Positions 34,106 through 44,907 of a DNA stretch of 64,000 nt are shown here, piece by piece. Position 1 is the stretch's first letter. The number at the start of each line of letters is the position of its first letter. Under the pieces are notes generated by a model that had not been told where the DNA came from, made no database searches, and saw only the letters and a program-made list of their open reading frames with translations. Made by a program: the position numbers and the translations under genes. Origin of the DNA: Skeletonema marinoi (lineage: Eukaryota > Bacillariophyta > Thalassiosirophyceae > Thalassiosirales > Thalassiosiraceae); assembly GCA_030544225.1 (NCBI GenBank), contig CM060489.1, positions 2,003,368 to 2,067,367 of the forward strand, in the 5' to 3' direction.

Positions 34106-34583
34106 GTCATGCTGCATATCTTATGAAGCAGTAATTAGTTTAGTAGAGATGGTGATGCGACTGCATCGAAATCATCTTTCATGCTTCGTAACCACTAATG
34201 AGGAATTACTTCTTTCATTGCCACAGAATACGTCATCATAGACTTCATAACTCTCACCAAGTTGTTTTGGGAGAGACTATGTTCTTTGCCTTCCTTTGAC
34301 TTTGACCCAGCCAGCAATGTTCATTCGGTGCACTTCAAGAGCCAAAATGTATACCCCCGGGTGTATTCGAGTGTTCCACAAGTAATCGACCACAACAGCG
34401 AAGGCACTATGGTAGGGTTAAATATTTTTGACCTAAACAGTTCGCTCATCGCTCATCTAGAGTACCACTACATCTTTTGAAAAAGCACAAACATAAAGGC
34501 AACGAGCAACAAGCAACGAAGCAACAAGCAGGCAACAAGCTGCCGCTATCAACAGCTTGGGACATTACATTGCAGCCTTAAAT
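34106..34583. other. Intergenic region
   Basis: About 480 bp. Near 34500-34550 there is a loose run of caacaagca/caacgaagc repeats. No supported gene or RNA was found. Confidence 0.5.
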
Positions 34584-35368
34584 ATGAAGGCCACCGCTAT
34601 TGTTTGGCTAATTCAACTATTCATCTCCTTCTCATTGAGTTGGGGCTTCGGCGCAGTCAAACGCTCTTTGATAATACGGGCACAGCATCATCATCACGCG
34701 CCGAGTTTCTTTCTTCAATAGTCGCTGCATCATCTCTTCTAGTTCCTGTTGGTAGCACTAATGCATTTGATGGTGGCGTTGGTGGGCTAGGAAAAACAAG
34801 GCCTCAGACTGGAGTGGTCTTTCGCGATGAAGAAGCTGCTGCAGCAACAACTCAGTCAAAATTAGGAGATGTTAGTTATGAACTGCTTGCTCCCGATGGC
34901 AGCCCTGCAGTTGTCTCTTTCAATGCGCCATGGCCACTGCTTCAAACTGCTGCTGGTATTGAATCAAGAGACATAGGAGGGGGATTTGAATCTGCTTTTG
35001 TCCAAGTAACTGAATTGCAGAAAGGCAGCGAGATTAAGCCTGCACAATTAAAAGAGGCAATCTTTTCGTCCAAGGGTAAATTTGGCATGTATGGATCACC
35101 AACAGACATAAAGCTGCGACTCGTGTCTCCTGAAAACAGCAAAAGCCCTGCAATTTATTTGGCTACATTCACTACACTAACTCCAGCGATGAGGGAAAGC
35201 GACAGAAAAGCTTACATTTCGGCAAAAACGGTAGGAAATGGTCTGTTTCTGTTAGTAACGACTACAACCGCAGTTAGATTTACAAAGCTAGAAAGTTCAT
35301 TGAGAAGAGTTGCCGAAAGCTTCTTGGTAGTTGATGCGCCCAAGACTAATTTGCGTAATCAAAAATAA
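34584..35368 (+). CDS. PsbP-like thylakoid-lumen protein, plastid-targeted (one frame break)
   Basis: The ATG at 34584 opens a signal peptide (MKATAIVWLIQLFISFSLSWGF|GA), with a plastid-type Phe near the cleavage site. After a frame change near 34670 (one missing or two extra bases), the protein continues AEFLSSIVAASSLLVPVGSTNAF|DGG, a thylakoid transfer segment ending in an Ala-rich site. The mature part has PsbP-fold features: YELLAPDGSPAVVSFNAPW, FESAFVQVTEL, GNGLFLLVTTTTAVRF and RRVAESFLVVD. PsbP and PsbP-like proteins support photosystem II or related thylakoid complexes. Overall likeness is to the PsbP-like group rather than to PsbP itself; the exact subgroup is uncertain. It ends 28 bp from the convergent ABCC gene. 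Confidence 0.75.
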
Positions 35369-35396
35369 TTCTTACTTTGTATTGGATTAGTGATAT

Positions 35397-38300
35397 TTAC
35401 TCTTCATCGTCGCCATTTGCGTGAGAGACAATTTCACTGAAAATGGACTCCTTATTCTGAAGCAGGACTTCGGGTGGATCAAACTCTGCCACAACACCAT
35501 CATTCATCACCAGTATCTTGTCACTGTCCATGATAGTGTTCACACGATGTGCAATTGTGAGCACGGTGCATCCCTTGAAAGCTTCACGAATCGTTGTCTG
35601 AATCAGCTTGTCTGTCTCAAAATCGACGCTGCTCGTAGCTTCATCTAGGAGCAGAATATGCGCTTGCTTCAGTACAGCTCTTCCCAAACAGAGCAGCTGC
35701 CGCTGGCCTTGACTCAAGTTCTCGCCGTACTCTGCCACTCTAGATAATAGTCCATCCGTCATAACGGCTACGGCTTCTTTCATGCGACACTTCTCAAGAG
35801 CAGACCAAATTTCTAGATCCGAAAAATTGTTGAAGGGGTCCAAGTTCGAGCGAATCGTACCAGAGAAAAGAACAGGAGACTGCGGGATAATCCCTACCTT
35901 TGACCGCAAGTCAAATAGGCCGATACGCATCACATCAACTCCATCAACTACGAGCGGCGCCTTATATGTCTCACTTTTGAGCTCATCGTCGGTAAAGAAT
36001 GGTTCCACCAGTCGCATCAAAATCAACAGCATACTACTTTTTCCGCTCCCGGTTCTACCGACGATACCAACACGTTCCCCTGCATTAATCTTCACGTTTA
36101 GACCTTTCAAGACCTAGAGGTGTTTCGGGCCGGTACCTCATTTTCAATCCAGTCAACATAATTGAACCACTGGTTGGCCATTCCTTAGCTGGATTAACCA
36201 CACTTCCAGTAGCAGCAACAACTTTTTGTGCGGTGTTCATCAGATCAGATGGCTTATCACTTTCCAACTCTTTCGAAGTCATGGCTGCCTCCTGAGGTAT
36301 TTCTTCGGTGTAGTACGTAATCCGCTCGACAGAATTCATCGCCGCTTCGACTTGCGCAAACGCCCTGACCACAAATTGCATCATTCCAGTGGCTGTCACG
36401 GCATAGGAAAGAGAAATTCCAGCAAACGATGCAAAGTTGCTCGGATTCCCAATGGAAGCCCCGTTGCTAACAACAACAGATGTAGCAAAAAAAGCAGATA
36501 GACCAACCACACAAGAGGCTATCCCCTCTAAACGAGTGGCAAGCCAACGATCACTTGCCTTATTGCAGTAAATGGTTCTCGAATTCAAATCCAACAAACC
36601 ACCGAAACTTTCAACAAACTTACTCGACTTTCCGTACGCACGAATAGTGCTTAGGCCACCGAGTGTTTCTGAAAATTGTGAATACACAGGGCTTCTAGCC
36701 ACACTCTCCAGACGCTTCGTTTCCCGAGAAACTTGTCTGAAGTAGTTCATTGCACGGATGTACAAATATCCTAGAAAGGGCAGAACAACTGCGAAATACG
36801 GAGTGATCACCACAATAGAGACCATGACCACGATCAGTTGAAGGACGATGAACACAAAGAGATCCACAAAGTCAGCGATCTCATTATCCACGGAAAACAT
36901 GTCTTTGCTGAATCGAGAGAGGATTCTGCCTGTTGGAGTGGTGTCGAAAAAGCTCATCGGTGCTTTCAGTACTGATCTCAGTACGTTGCCATGTAAAACA
37001 AACGAAGACCTCACACCAAAGGACGCAAGCGCATATGACCGGATGAAGGTCATAATGCCCAATAATATCGATAATAACGCATACCCGACAATGTAAAACT
37101 GTTTCAGATTTACCATTGGAGTAGTTGCTTGGTGCATCTGCAGTCCACATTGCTACCCAAACCGATGTCATCACGTTCGTTCCAGTTGAAAGCATATATG
37201 TCAGAAAGATGAACGAAAAGAAAATGTAGCCACCTCCTGCCTGAATGTATTTGAGGTAGACATTGAGCTTTACTGAACCTGTTTGCCGTTCTTCTTTCGT
37301 TATCAGATTTTTGGCGTCGATGTCATTTGTTTTTGTATCATCCTTTTTGACATCATCAACCGTCTCCTCCTTTACCACGCTTCTTCGAGAGGGAGCGATG
37401 CCTTTTAACAGCCTCGTTACTTCCCCCCTCTTGTCTGACATGAGGTCGGTGTATGTACCTTGCTCAACAATTTTTCCATGCTTGCTGAAGGCTACAATGA
37501 AATCACATTCTGACAGGAATTGTAAATTGTTTGTCACAAGAAGTCTCGTTTTGCCCGCCAACAGGCCATTGATACAATCTGCAAAGACCTTTTGGGCAAC
37601 TTCAGGATCAAGTGCACTAAGAGGGTCATCAAAAATGAGCACATCCGCACCTGAGTAGGCTGCACGTGCAAGCGAAATACGTTGTTTTTGCCCACCACTC
37701 AAGTTGATCCCCCGTTCTCCAATTTCGGTTTGATCCCCATCTTCGAGTATGCTAATGTCATGTCTCAAGGAACACGCATCAATGACCTGCTCGTATCGTT
37801 CTCTGTCGTATGGGAGACCAAACAAAATATTGTCACGAACAGTCTTGTTCAAGATCCATGCTGTCTGCGCAACGTAGGCAACAGATCCATGTAGTGCGAC
37901 TCTTGATCCCTCTCCTAGAACGGCTTCGTTCAGTACAGCTGAGCATAGAGTCGACTTGCCCGAGCCAACAGGGCCAACGATGGCACAAAGAGTTCCAGTG
38001 GAAACGTGGATGTTGACATCTTCCAGTATTGGATTGGGGTAAACCAGTGCAGTTTCCTCTTCAACTGTTGCAACAGGATCTGGTGCATTACTACTTGAAG
38101 AAGACTTTCGCGAAAAACTGACTCGCCTCGAAGTTTGCTTCGACAGCTGTTGTCCTGAGCCTAGAGGAATGCTGAGAATCACTAATGGATGAATTTCTTG
38201 TAGACTCATCCAAAGCTGATCTTGGTAACGGCTTCTTTGGATCAAACCAATACAAAGACGCATTTTCAATAGTTATTTCTCCGGCCTCCTCAGGTTTTCT

Positions 38301-39723
38301 CGTGTATCCCACCTTATTCACTTCATCATATCCTAAGAAAAGCCCAACTCGCTTCAAACTCACTTTTGCTTGTGCATACTGAGCTAGCGCCATGGGGTAA
38401 AACATCAATGGCATGCGGAGCATGTCAAACGCAACAATCGAGGCGAACAATGTTGAAGCCGAAATACTACCATTAGAGCCGTAAACATAGGCAAGAAACG
38501 TGCAAGCAGCAGCAATGATTGGCAGCGCACTCATAACAGATCGAAAGAAGGCTCGAAGGTATGCAATGCGTTTCAGCGACTGCAACTCTTCACGTCTGAA
38601 CCCGTCGATTTCTTTTGCAAACGAATCCTCCCAAGTGTACATTTTGACAGCAAGCATCCCTTGCAGCGCCTCATTTACAGCCTTGATTCTCTGGTCCGAA
38701 TATTTGACCATTGATCTATTATAGCCGAACATTTTGCCCGTGATTTTCCCCATCATGGGTATGGAACTCATGATCAGCAGCATCCCAATGATGCAAGTCC
38801 AGCCCAGCAAGTTCCCTAAAATGGCCATGTAACCAGCAATTTGGAACAATCCATCCCACAAAACATGTATCTGGATCATGAATGCTTCTATCTTCGCTGC
38901 GTCAACTTGCATCAAGTTGACGATCTCACCCAGTGTAGTCTTCTGTTGTTCTGACGAAGCCAAACGAAGAGACTTGCGATAGATGGATGACGACACTGCT
39001 GCCTTTACTCTGTTGATACGAGAAGGTGGTGGGTAGTAATAATGTTTTGTGAGTGGTAATTCATTTTCATATAAATAAACAAGCACATTGTTGCAAAATT
39101 CGTACACACCTCCAAGAGCAGCGGTTAACCTTGTGGAAGTAGGCACTCTCCGACAATGCCTTCAAGGCAACAAATACCATCAACAGCGCCGACAGCCAGT
39201 AACCTTTGTAATACACCATAACTGGATCATTTTGCGTCACCTTTCCATCTTGTACGTCTTCATAATATGACAAGATGAGGTTCAACAAAATGGGAAATGA
39301 AAATTGAAAGACAGTGTTGACAAATCGAAATATCCCTCCAACGATGAGACGCCTCTTCACGGTAGCCAACAATGCATGAATTAGACGGTTCTCCAACTCA
39401 ACTTCACGCTCAGCAATAGTTTGCTTCTCTCCCTCTTTCTTTCCCTTGACAGGCTTTGGGACGTAGTTCTCGTATGCTTCATCAAACAACTTTTCAATCT
39501 GCTCTGCCTTATCTATTGCAGCCAGTGGTACCAAGTCGTCATTTTCAAGGAACTTTCCATGTCCACGCAGAAATGCCGCACGTGCAAACATGGGCTGAAG
39601 CCAGAGGAAGACGATCCTATTTAGAAACGAGGCCGACATCTCCGGTTCTTCTGGCCATTTCATTGGATTGATTTCTACATCATCGCTTGTCTCGAGAGAG
39701 GATGACTTCTTGAAAAAACCCAT
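35397..39723 (-). CDS. ABCC (MRP)-type ABC transporter, full length (frame-broken)
   Basis: A full transporter with two membrane domains and two ATPase domains, of the type that exports organic anions and glutathione conjugates or loads them into vacuoles. The start MGFFKKSSS is followed by FLNRIVFLWLQPMF, typical of ABCC proteins without the extra N-terminal domain. A 100-bp GT-AG intron (39010-39109) joins CSWR to VKAAVSSSIYRKSLRL. NBD1 has GPVGSGKST, LSGGQKQRISLARA and VLIFDDPLSALD; NBD2 has GRTGSGKSS, LSQGQRQLLCLGRA and ILLLDEATSSVD. Three single extra bases break the frame near 38150, 37130 and 36115 (PETPL|VLKGLNV). The conserved sequence continues across each. It is divergent from the coiled-coil gene at 40313, with a MITE in the shared upstream region. 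Confidence 0.9.
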
Positions 39724-39879
39724 GTTGATTTATTCTCTACGTCTATATGCTGCAGAATGATGTCAAACAGGTCTTCTATACTATTAGTTATTTGGATATG
39801 ATGCGAGCCGATGATATTACAATGACCATCAACGACTGCTTATCAGTGGACCGCGAAGCCAGCCTCGACAGAATCTGAC

Positions 39880-40061
39880 TAGGCCTCACTTATTGGGGGG
39901 CACAGGGGGAGCCCCTCGTAATTGGAGGGTAAAATAGCTGTCTCAGGAGGGTGCCTCTCTAACTAAAACACTCTTAAAGTATGGCCCCCCTTCCAGAGGG
40001 TGTTCGAAACGGGGGGAAACCCCCCCATATCGGTTGTGCAGGCCCCCTATGTGAAGGCCTA
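39880..40061. mobile_element. Non-autonomous hAT-like MITE, 182 bp, 8-bp target duplication
   Basis: Terminal inverted repeats of about 20 bp with a few mismatches (left taggcctcacttattggggg; right, read inwards, taggccttcacataggggg). They are flanked by perfect 8-bp direct repeats aatctgac at 39872-39879 and 40062-40069. Eight-base target duplications and termini starting TAG fit the hAT superfamily. The inside holds G and C runs able to form hairpins (ggggggaaaccccccc) and no coding frame. It shares its right half with the repeat at 61718-61835. It lies between the divergent ABCC and 40313 genes. Confidence 0.88.
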
Positions 40062-40312
40062 AATCTGACAGAAGCAGAATGGATGGAGGCGGTGATGTGA
40101 TGTAGATCGTGAGAGAACACAATGGAACATCCTTCCTTCGTCGAAGCTCGAAGCCATCGTTGATTGTGACTCAGCAGAGATTCATCCCAAACGAACGCTC
40201 AAAAAGATCTTTTGCCAACAGTCGTTGAACAAAGGCCTCCTCCCTCGACACGGACAATAACATTACCACCTCCCTACTAACCAGACATAAGTAGTCGTTG
40301 CTCTGATTCCAA

Positions 40313-42274
40313 ATGAAGGCCGATACTCGTTTGCTGAGCATTGCCGTCCTCACAGCAGCAGGGTTGGCAGCAGATGCATTTCACCAGCCACTAATAAAGC
40401 CGATACCATCACGGCTGCGTGCACAAGACAGAGTTCGCAATACAATTCACTTTTCCTCCATAAACGACGATGTTTCCAGCGACATTGATGCCTTGGAATC
40501 AGAATTAGCTGCGGAAATAGAAGCAGCATTGGAGCTGGCTCAACAAGCTATTGAAGGATCGACGGAAGAAGGCTTGGATGAAGTGGCCAATTTGTTATTG
40601 GAGGCTCCGCCTAATTTGATTCCAGCTCCACCGGAAGATGTTCCTACTGAATCGGTTATTTCCTCTGTTCTAGACGATGAGCCAGAAGACACTATTAAAG
40701 AAGAAGAAGCACAAAAACAACCGCTTCCACCAACAACTCCACCACCACCGCCACCGCCTCAGACTATTTCATTTGGAGAAACATTGCAAAAGGCAGCCAT
40801 GGAAGAAGCTGAGAAACTGAAAAAGTTACTCTTTGGAATCAAGGAAGATATTAGTGAAACCGAAGCCCGTGTCGAAGAAGCCAAGGGGACTGCAGATGCG
40901 CTCAAACTAGAGATTGAGGCAAGCATCAAAGAGAGAGACGAAACTGTCAAAACTATTGAAAGTGAGTTCGCAGCAGAAAAGGAACGTCTCGCCAAGGAGA
41001 TTGGAACTGCATCGGCAGATCTTCAATCTGTCATTGATGAGTCTGCAAAAAATATTGCTGATGCGCAGTCAGAGGCAGCCCGTGCTGACGAGGCATTGGT
41101 TTCGAAAATGGACTCACTTGCATCTGCCATCAAGGAGATTACATCTGAAGTGATTGGTACCAAGAAGGAGAAGGAGGAAATCCAAGAAACAAAACCGTCA
41201 AGACTCAACAAGGTTGTGCAGGAGGCAAAGGAGAATATGTTAGGTGTGAAGAAATCAATTGAATTTGACAAGACATATTTGAACAGTGTGAATGCAGACC
41301 TAGTTCAAATGGCCGAAGAGGCTGAAAGCAAAGTCAAGGAAGCATATGATGCTGCTGCTATCATTCGCAATGAACGAGTATCGCTGCAGGATCAAATAGA
41401 CACTGTAGAGAGAAGTTCACTATCACAGATTGCAGAGCTAGAACAACAACTTGTTGAGGATGACGCATTCTACGCAAAGTTATTGGAAAGTGAACGTGCG
41501 CGGATATCCAAAGTTATTGACGATGCTTATCAGAAGTATGGTGAAATTGTGGGTAAAGAGGAAGCAAAGCGAAAGTCTGTGGAAGCAGACTATGCGTCAC
41601 AACTCAGTCAAAAAGAAAAAGAAGGAAGAACTGCCATAGATGCAATCGAAGCAAAAGTAAACGACAAACTAGACGCACTTGAAGCAAAGCACTCCAAGGA
41701 ACGCATCGGAATCTACCAACAAAAGATTGAGGCTGTAGCTGCAGAGAGGGATGTAATGCTTGCCGACTTGGCCGTTGAAAGTGCCAAATTGGAAACCGTT
41801 CGTGCCAAGATGGATGTCAAGCTCAATAGAGTTCGCACCGATGTTGTTGGTGTCAAGGCTGCGTTTGAACAAGAGTTAAAGAAGCGACGACTGCTAGCCG
41901 AAGAAGAGCGCCAAGAACTGTTGGGGCGCATTGAAGATGTTAGGTCAGATATGACCAATAAGATCATTGCACAACAAGAATCAATGGAAACTCAAAAATT
42001 AGCTTACATTAATGAACAAGATGCAGCCATTGTTAAATCAGAAGAAGAATGCCGGCAAGCATGGTCAGAACTAGCAACTCTCAAGCAGACATTGAATGAT
42101 ACCAATGAAGAAAAGAGTCGTATGGAAGGCACAGTTGCTGACAAAGCAGCCCTAATAGAGTCATACGAAAATGATAGAACAAGCTTCCGCAAATCTGTCA
42201 GACTATCATTCAAGGTGGCGAGGGAAAAGATTGGGTCGAAGGCAAAACGGGTAATCGGCAAAGATGATAAATGA
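40313..42274 (+). CDS. Plastid-targeted long coiled-coil protein, unknown function
   Basis: 653 residues, no intron. The leader MKADTRLLSIAVLTAAGLAADAF|HQP is a signal peptide with a plastid motif. After an acidic region and a proline run (PPTTPPPPPPPQ, near residue 145), nearly the whole rest is predicted coiled coil: heptad-rich Glu/Lys/Ala sequence from about residue 155 to 640, with a basic tail (SKAKRVIGKDDK). It has no membrane span after the leader and no ATPase motif, so it is not an SMC protein. It could be a structural or tethering protein of the plastid; homologues would be hard to assign by sequence because coiled coils match many proteins by chance. Confidence 0.75.
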   Translation: MKADTRLLSIAVLTAAGLAADAFHQPLIKPIPSRLRAQDRVRNTIHFSSINDDVSSDIDALESELAAEIEAALELAQQAIEGSTEEGLDEVANLLLEAPPNLIPAPPEDVPTESVISSVLDDEPEDTIKEEEAQKQPLPPTTPPPPPPPQTISFGETLQKAAMEEAEKLKKLLFGIKEDISETEARVEEAKGTADALKLEIEASIKERDETVKTIESEFAAEKERLAKEIGTASADLQSVIDESAKNIADAQSEAARADEALVSKMDSLASAIKEITSEVIGTKKEKEEIQETKPSRLNKVVQEAKENMLGVKKSIEFDKTYLNSVNADLVQMAEEAESKVKEAYDAAAIIRNERVSLQDQIDTVERSSLSQIAELEQQLVEDDAFYAKLLESERARISKVIDDAYQKYGEIVGKEEAKRKSVEADYASQLSQKEKEGRTAIDAIEAKVNDKLDALEAKHSKERIGIYQQKIEAVAAERDVMLADLAVESAKLETVRAKMDVKLNRVRTDVVGVKAAFEQELKKRRLLAEEERQELLGRIEDVRSDMTNKIIAQQESMETQKLAYINEQDAAIVKSEEECRQAWSELATLKQTLNDTNEEKSRMEGTVADKAALIESYENDRTSFRKSVRLSFKVAREKIGSKAKRVIGKDDK

Positions 42275-42875
42275 GATTGTTGGATGTGTTGGGTTGTTGT
42301 GCCACTAACTGCTCAGTTTGCTTAACTTTAAAGGATTCAATAACTGCTGTGTATCAACAACTTGATGATTGACTACAACACAATACTTTCAAAGTGCACA
42401 ACAACTTCCGCCTCCTGCCTCCTGCCATCAACTGATTTGGAATTGAAAAGAGAAGCTCTGGAGGACAAGGATGTTCTTGTTTTTTTAGCATTGGTGGGAG
42501 GTGTCAGACCCCTTTCCTGAAATACTTCTCTAGCTTGCCGATTCCCACATGAGAATCTTTATCCCTTATTTCTTCAATAGCAATATTCAAGGAAGAGTTT
42601 AAACATTCCCACCCCTTCAGATAGGTTCTAGCCAAAATTAACCCCGTGTCACTCGAGCCATCTGTCCACGATCTTTGATACTGATTCCTACCTATGTAAC
42701 CCCGACACGAGGAAGGACATATCACTTATGAAGCACGAACTTGAGGCTGCTGAGCCCACTCCAAATCTCAGAGCATCACCACCAGCAATGCGGTAAGCAC
42801 TGAGCAGGAGAACACGACGCGACCTCCACAATGAAGCAACGGCATCGAAGCAACAGAGGTGAACACTAATAAATT
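42275..42875. other. Intergenic region
   Basis: About 600 bp between two genes on the same strand. Short frames on both strands have no recognisable features. No repeat or RNA gene was found. Confidence 0.5.
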
Positions 42876-44585
42876 ATGGCATTTGACCAGCACATAGAGG
42901 CCGACCAGGTCGGAGATGACGGCATCGGTCTGTTTTCCTCCATCATAGCGCGGCCAATTTTGTGGCTGCTCGGGGGTGACCAAGACAAGACCGCAGAGGA
43001 ATCTCGAAAGGAGGAGAGACAACAGCTAGAACGAGATATATTGGGAGCGTCAGATGTAAATGAGGACGACACAGATAATGATGGAAATGGCGTCGATAAC
43101 GAACGCTGTGAGGGTTGGCCTGCATCTTCATTTACATGTGCAACTAATCGTAACGGCGACAACTCAGGACAGAACACGATAGACAAGGGAGGAGACTCAC
43201 GAAACGACCGAGGCAGCAACAAGAGGGGTGACAATGGTAATAATATCAGTCAAATGTCTCCAACGCAGAAGAGCTGGCCTCACGTAGGAGCCATGGGCAC
43301 ATCCACATCCATGAAAAGTCCCCCCACAAGACGGGAGGATTACAGTGCTACGAAAATGGTCGATGACCTAGTTGCAGTGATGGAGCGCAACACCATAGAT
43401 CCAAAATCGGATGATCCTGCTACGAGCGCCATGGCGATTCGCTGTGAGCTATCATACTCAGCTAATTCACTCTCAGCCTCACATTCGGCGTCTGAATTCC
43501 CCAGCCAAGAAATGTCATCGAAACCTCCGTTGCACAAAGCACACTCTTCCAACTCCATCAGAAGTAAAAAGACTTCGTGGTCTGATGAACACGGTAATAG
43601 GCCACTTGTGGAATACTCTGATGATCATCTAGAGACTGTGGAATCTCAGCACTGGACACAACTCCGGAGGAAAAAAAGAAGTTGCAGTTTAGATAACGGT
43701 GATGGAAAGAGATCAAGCACAAGAAGAAGTCAAGCTAGAGTTATCAAAAGCGCACTCAGGTCTGGCAGCTATAGTCCACCAGTGACCAAGATGTATGCGC
43801 GCGGTGGTGAGACATCGTCGTCCCATTCCACCTCATCTTCCAATCAAGCAGCGTCGGGAGAACAGATGAGATCTTTCCACTCACTTTCAATGATTGGGTC
43901 TTCATCGGGGTCTAGTTGTTCAGATTCTATCAGTGCGTCGGCAAGCTCCAACGATTCTCTGGATAATGTACAATGCGTCCCATCCACCTTGCAGCAAGGT
44001 GTGGGACGTGGTAATGGAGGTTTGATCATTCCAAGGGGAGGACCATCTGCTGCTTACCATCTGACGATGGGAACACGGGCTGAGCCTCAAGCACAAGTAG
44101 ATGCGAATGAAAACCAATCTGAGGGTGGAGCTAACGTTCCTACCGCCACCAACAATCTTGTCAATGGCCGCATGCAGCAGCCAAAGGCTCCCTCTCCTCA
44201 TCACCATATGTTCTTGCCTCATCCACCCAATGCCAATGGGCACATGTCTCCTCAGTATGGGTTCTATGTAAACATTACTCCTCCTACCACTTTACATGCT
44301 GCATCAAGGAAAAGAGGAAGTCCACTACGCCCATTCGAAGAGTCATCTCCTCAGCAACAGTCTTTCAGAGGGTTTTCACCTTTCCTCCCGTCACCTATCC
44401 CAGAGGTTGAGTTAGCAAAAGAAATGGGAGGAGCTCCCACTCTGGCTCCTCTGTCTGCAAGTTTAGAATCATCAGCGGGAAAGAATAGGCTAAAACCATC
44501 ATTTCCCAAGAATAGAGTAGCAATGGGGATGGTGCTGGCAGGTAATCATCACCATCATGCTTGGCCATCAATTCCAATGGGCTGA
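42876..44585 (+). CDS. Hypothetical, largely disordered protein
   Basis: 569 residues without an intron. Near the N-terminus there is one moderately hydrophobic segment (IGLFSSIIARPILWLLGG, residues about 17-34). The rest is low in complexity and rich in Ser, Asn, Pro and His, including runs such as SSHSTSSSNQ and NHHHHAW. No domain or catalytic motif is visible, so I assign no function. The long clean frame, unlike the antisense frames beside it, and the composition typical of diatom disordered proteins support it as a gene. Confidence 0.6.
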   Translation: MAFDQHIEADQVGDDGIGLFSSIIARPILWLLGGDQDKTAEESRKEERQQLERDILGASDVNEDDTDNDGNGVDNERCEGWPASSFTCATNRNGDNSGQNTIDKGGDSRNDRGSNKRGDNGNNISQMSPTQKSWPHVGAMGTSTSMKSPPTRREDYSATKMVDDLVAVMERNTIDPKSDDPATSAMAIRCELSYSANSLSASHSASEFPSQEMSSKPPLHKAHSSNSIRSKKTSWSDEHGNRPLVEYSDDHLETVESQHWTQLRRKKRSCSLDNGDGKRSSTRRSQARVIKSALRSGSYSPPVTKMYARGGETSSSHSTSSSNQAASGEQMRSFHSLSMIGSSSGSSCSDSISASASSNDSLDNVQCVPSTLQQGVGRGNGGLIIPRGGPSAAYHLTMGTRAEPQAQVDANENQSEGGANVPTATNNLVNGRMQQPKAPSPHHHMFLPHPPNANGHMSPQYGFYVNITPPTTLHAASRKRGSPLRPFEESSPQQQSFRGFSPFLPSPIPEVELAKEMGGAPTLAPLSASLESSAGKNRLKPSFPKNRVAMGMVLAGNHHHHAWPSIPMG

Positions 44586-44907
44586 TGAGAACACGTATGT
44601 ACAGAAAGCTAAGATGCTATTGGCTATATTATATCAATGTTTATAGATGTTATGTCCATAGATGTAAGTAATTTATTAAGACAAAGTAAAGTGTAAAGGG
44701 TACAATAGCTTCTTGACTGGTCGAATTGAAATGAGATGAAAGAACGATGAGTGAATCTTCTCTCTTCGCGCGCTTGGAGTCCATGGTACACGTCATCACC
44801 TGTCAACTCCATCGATTTTCGATTATTCGATCCATCACAATGACGAATCAAGGACAGTAGCGATGGTAAACACACATCATACTATTCTCTCATAAAGGCA
44901 AACAACC
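44586..44907. other. Intergenic region
   Basis: About 320 bp between tandem genes, AT-rich. Nothing is recognised apart from the expected 3' and 5' flanks. Confidence 0.5.
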
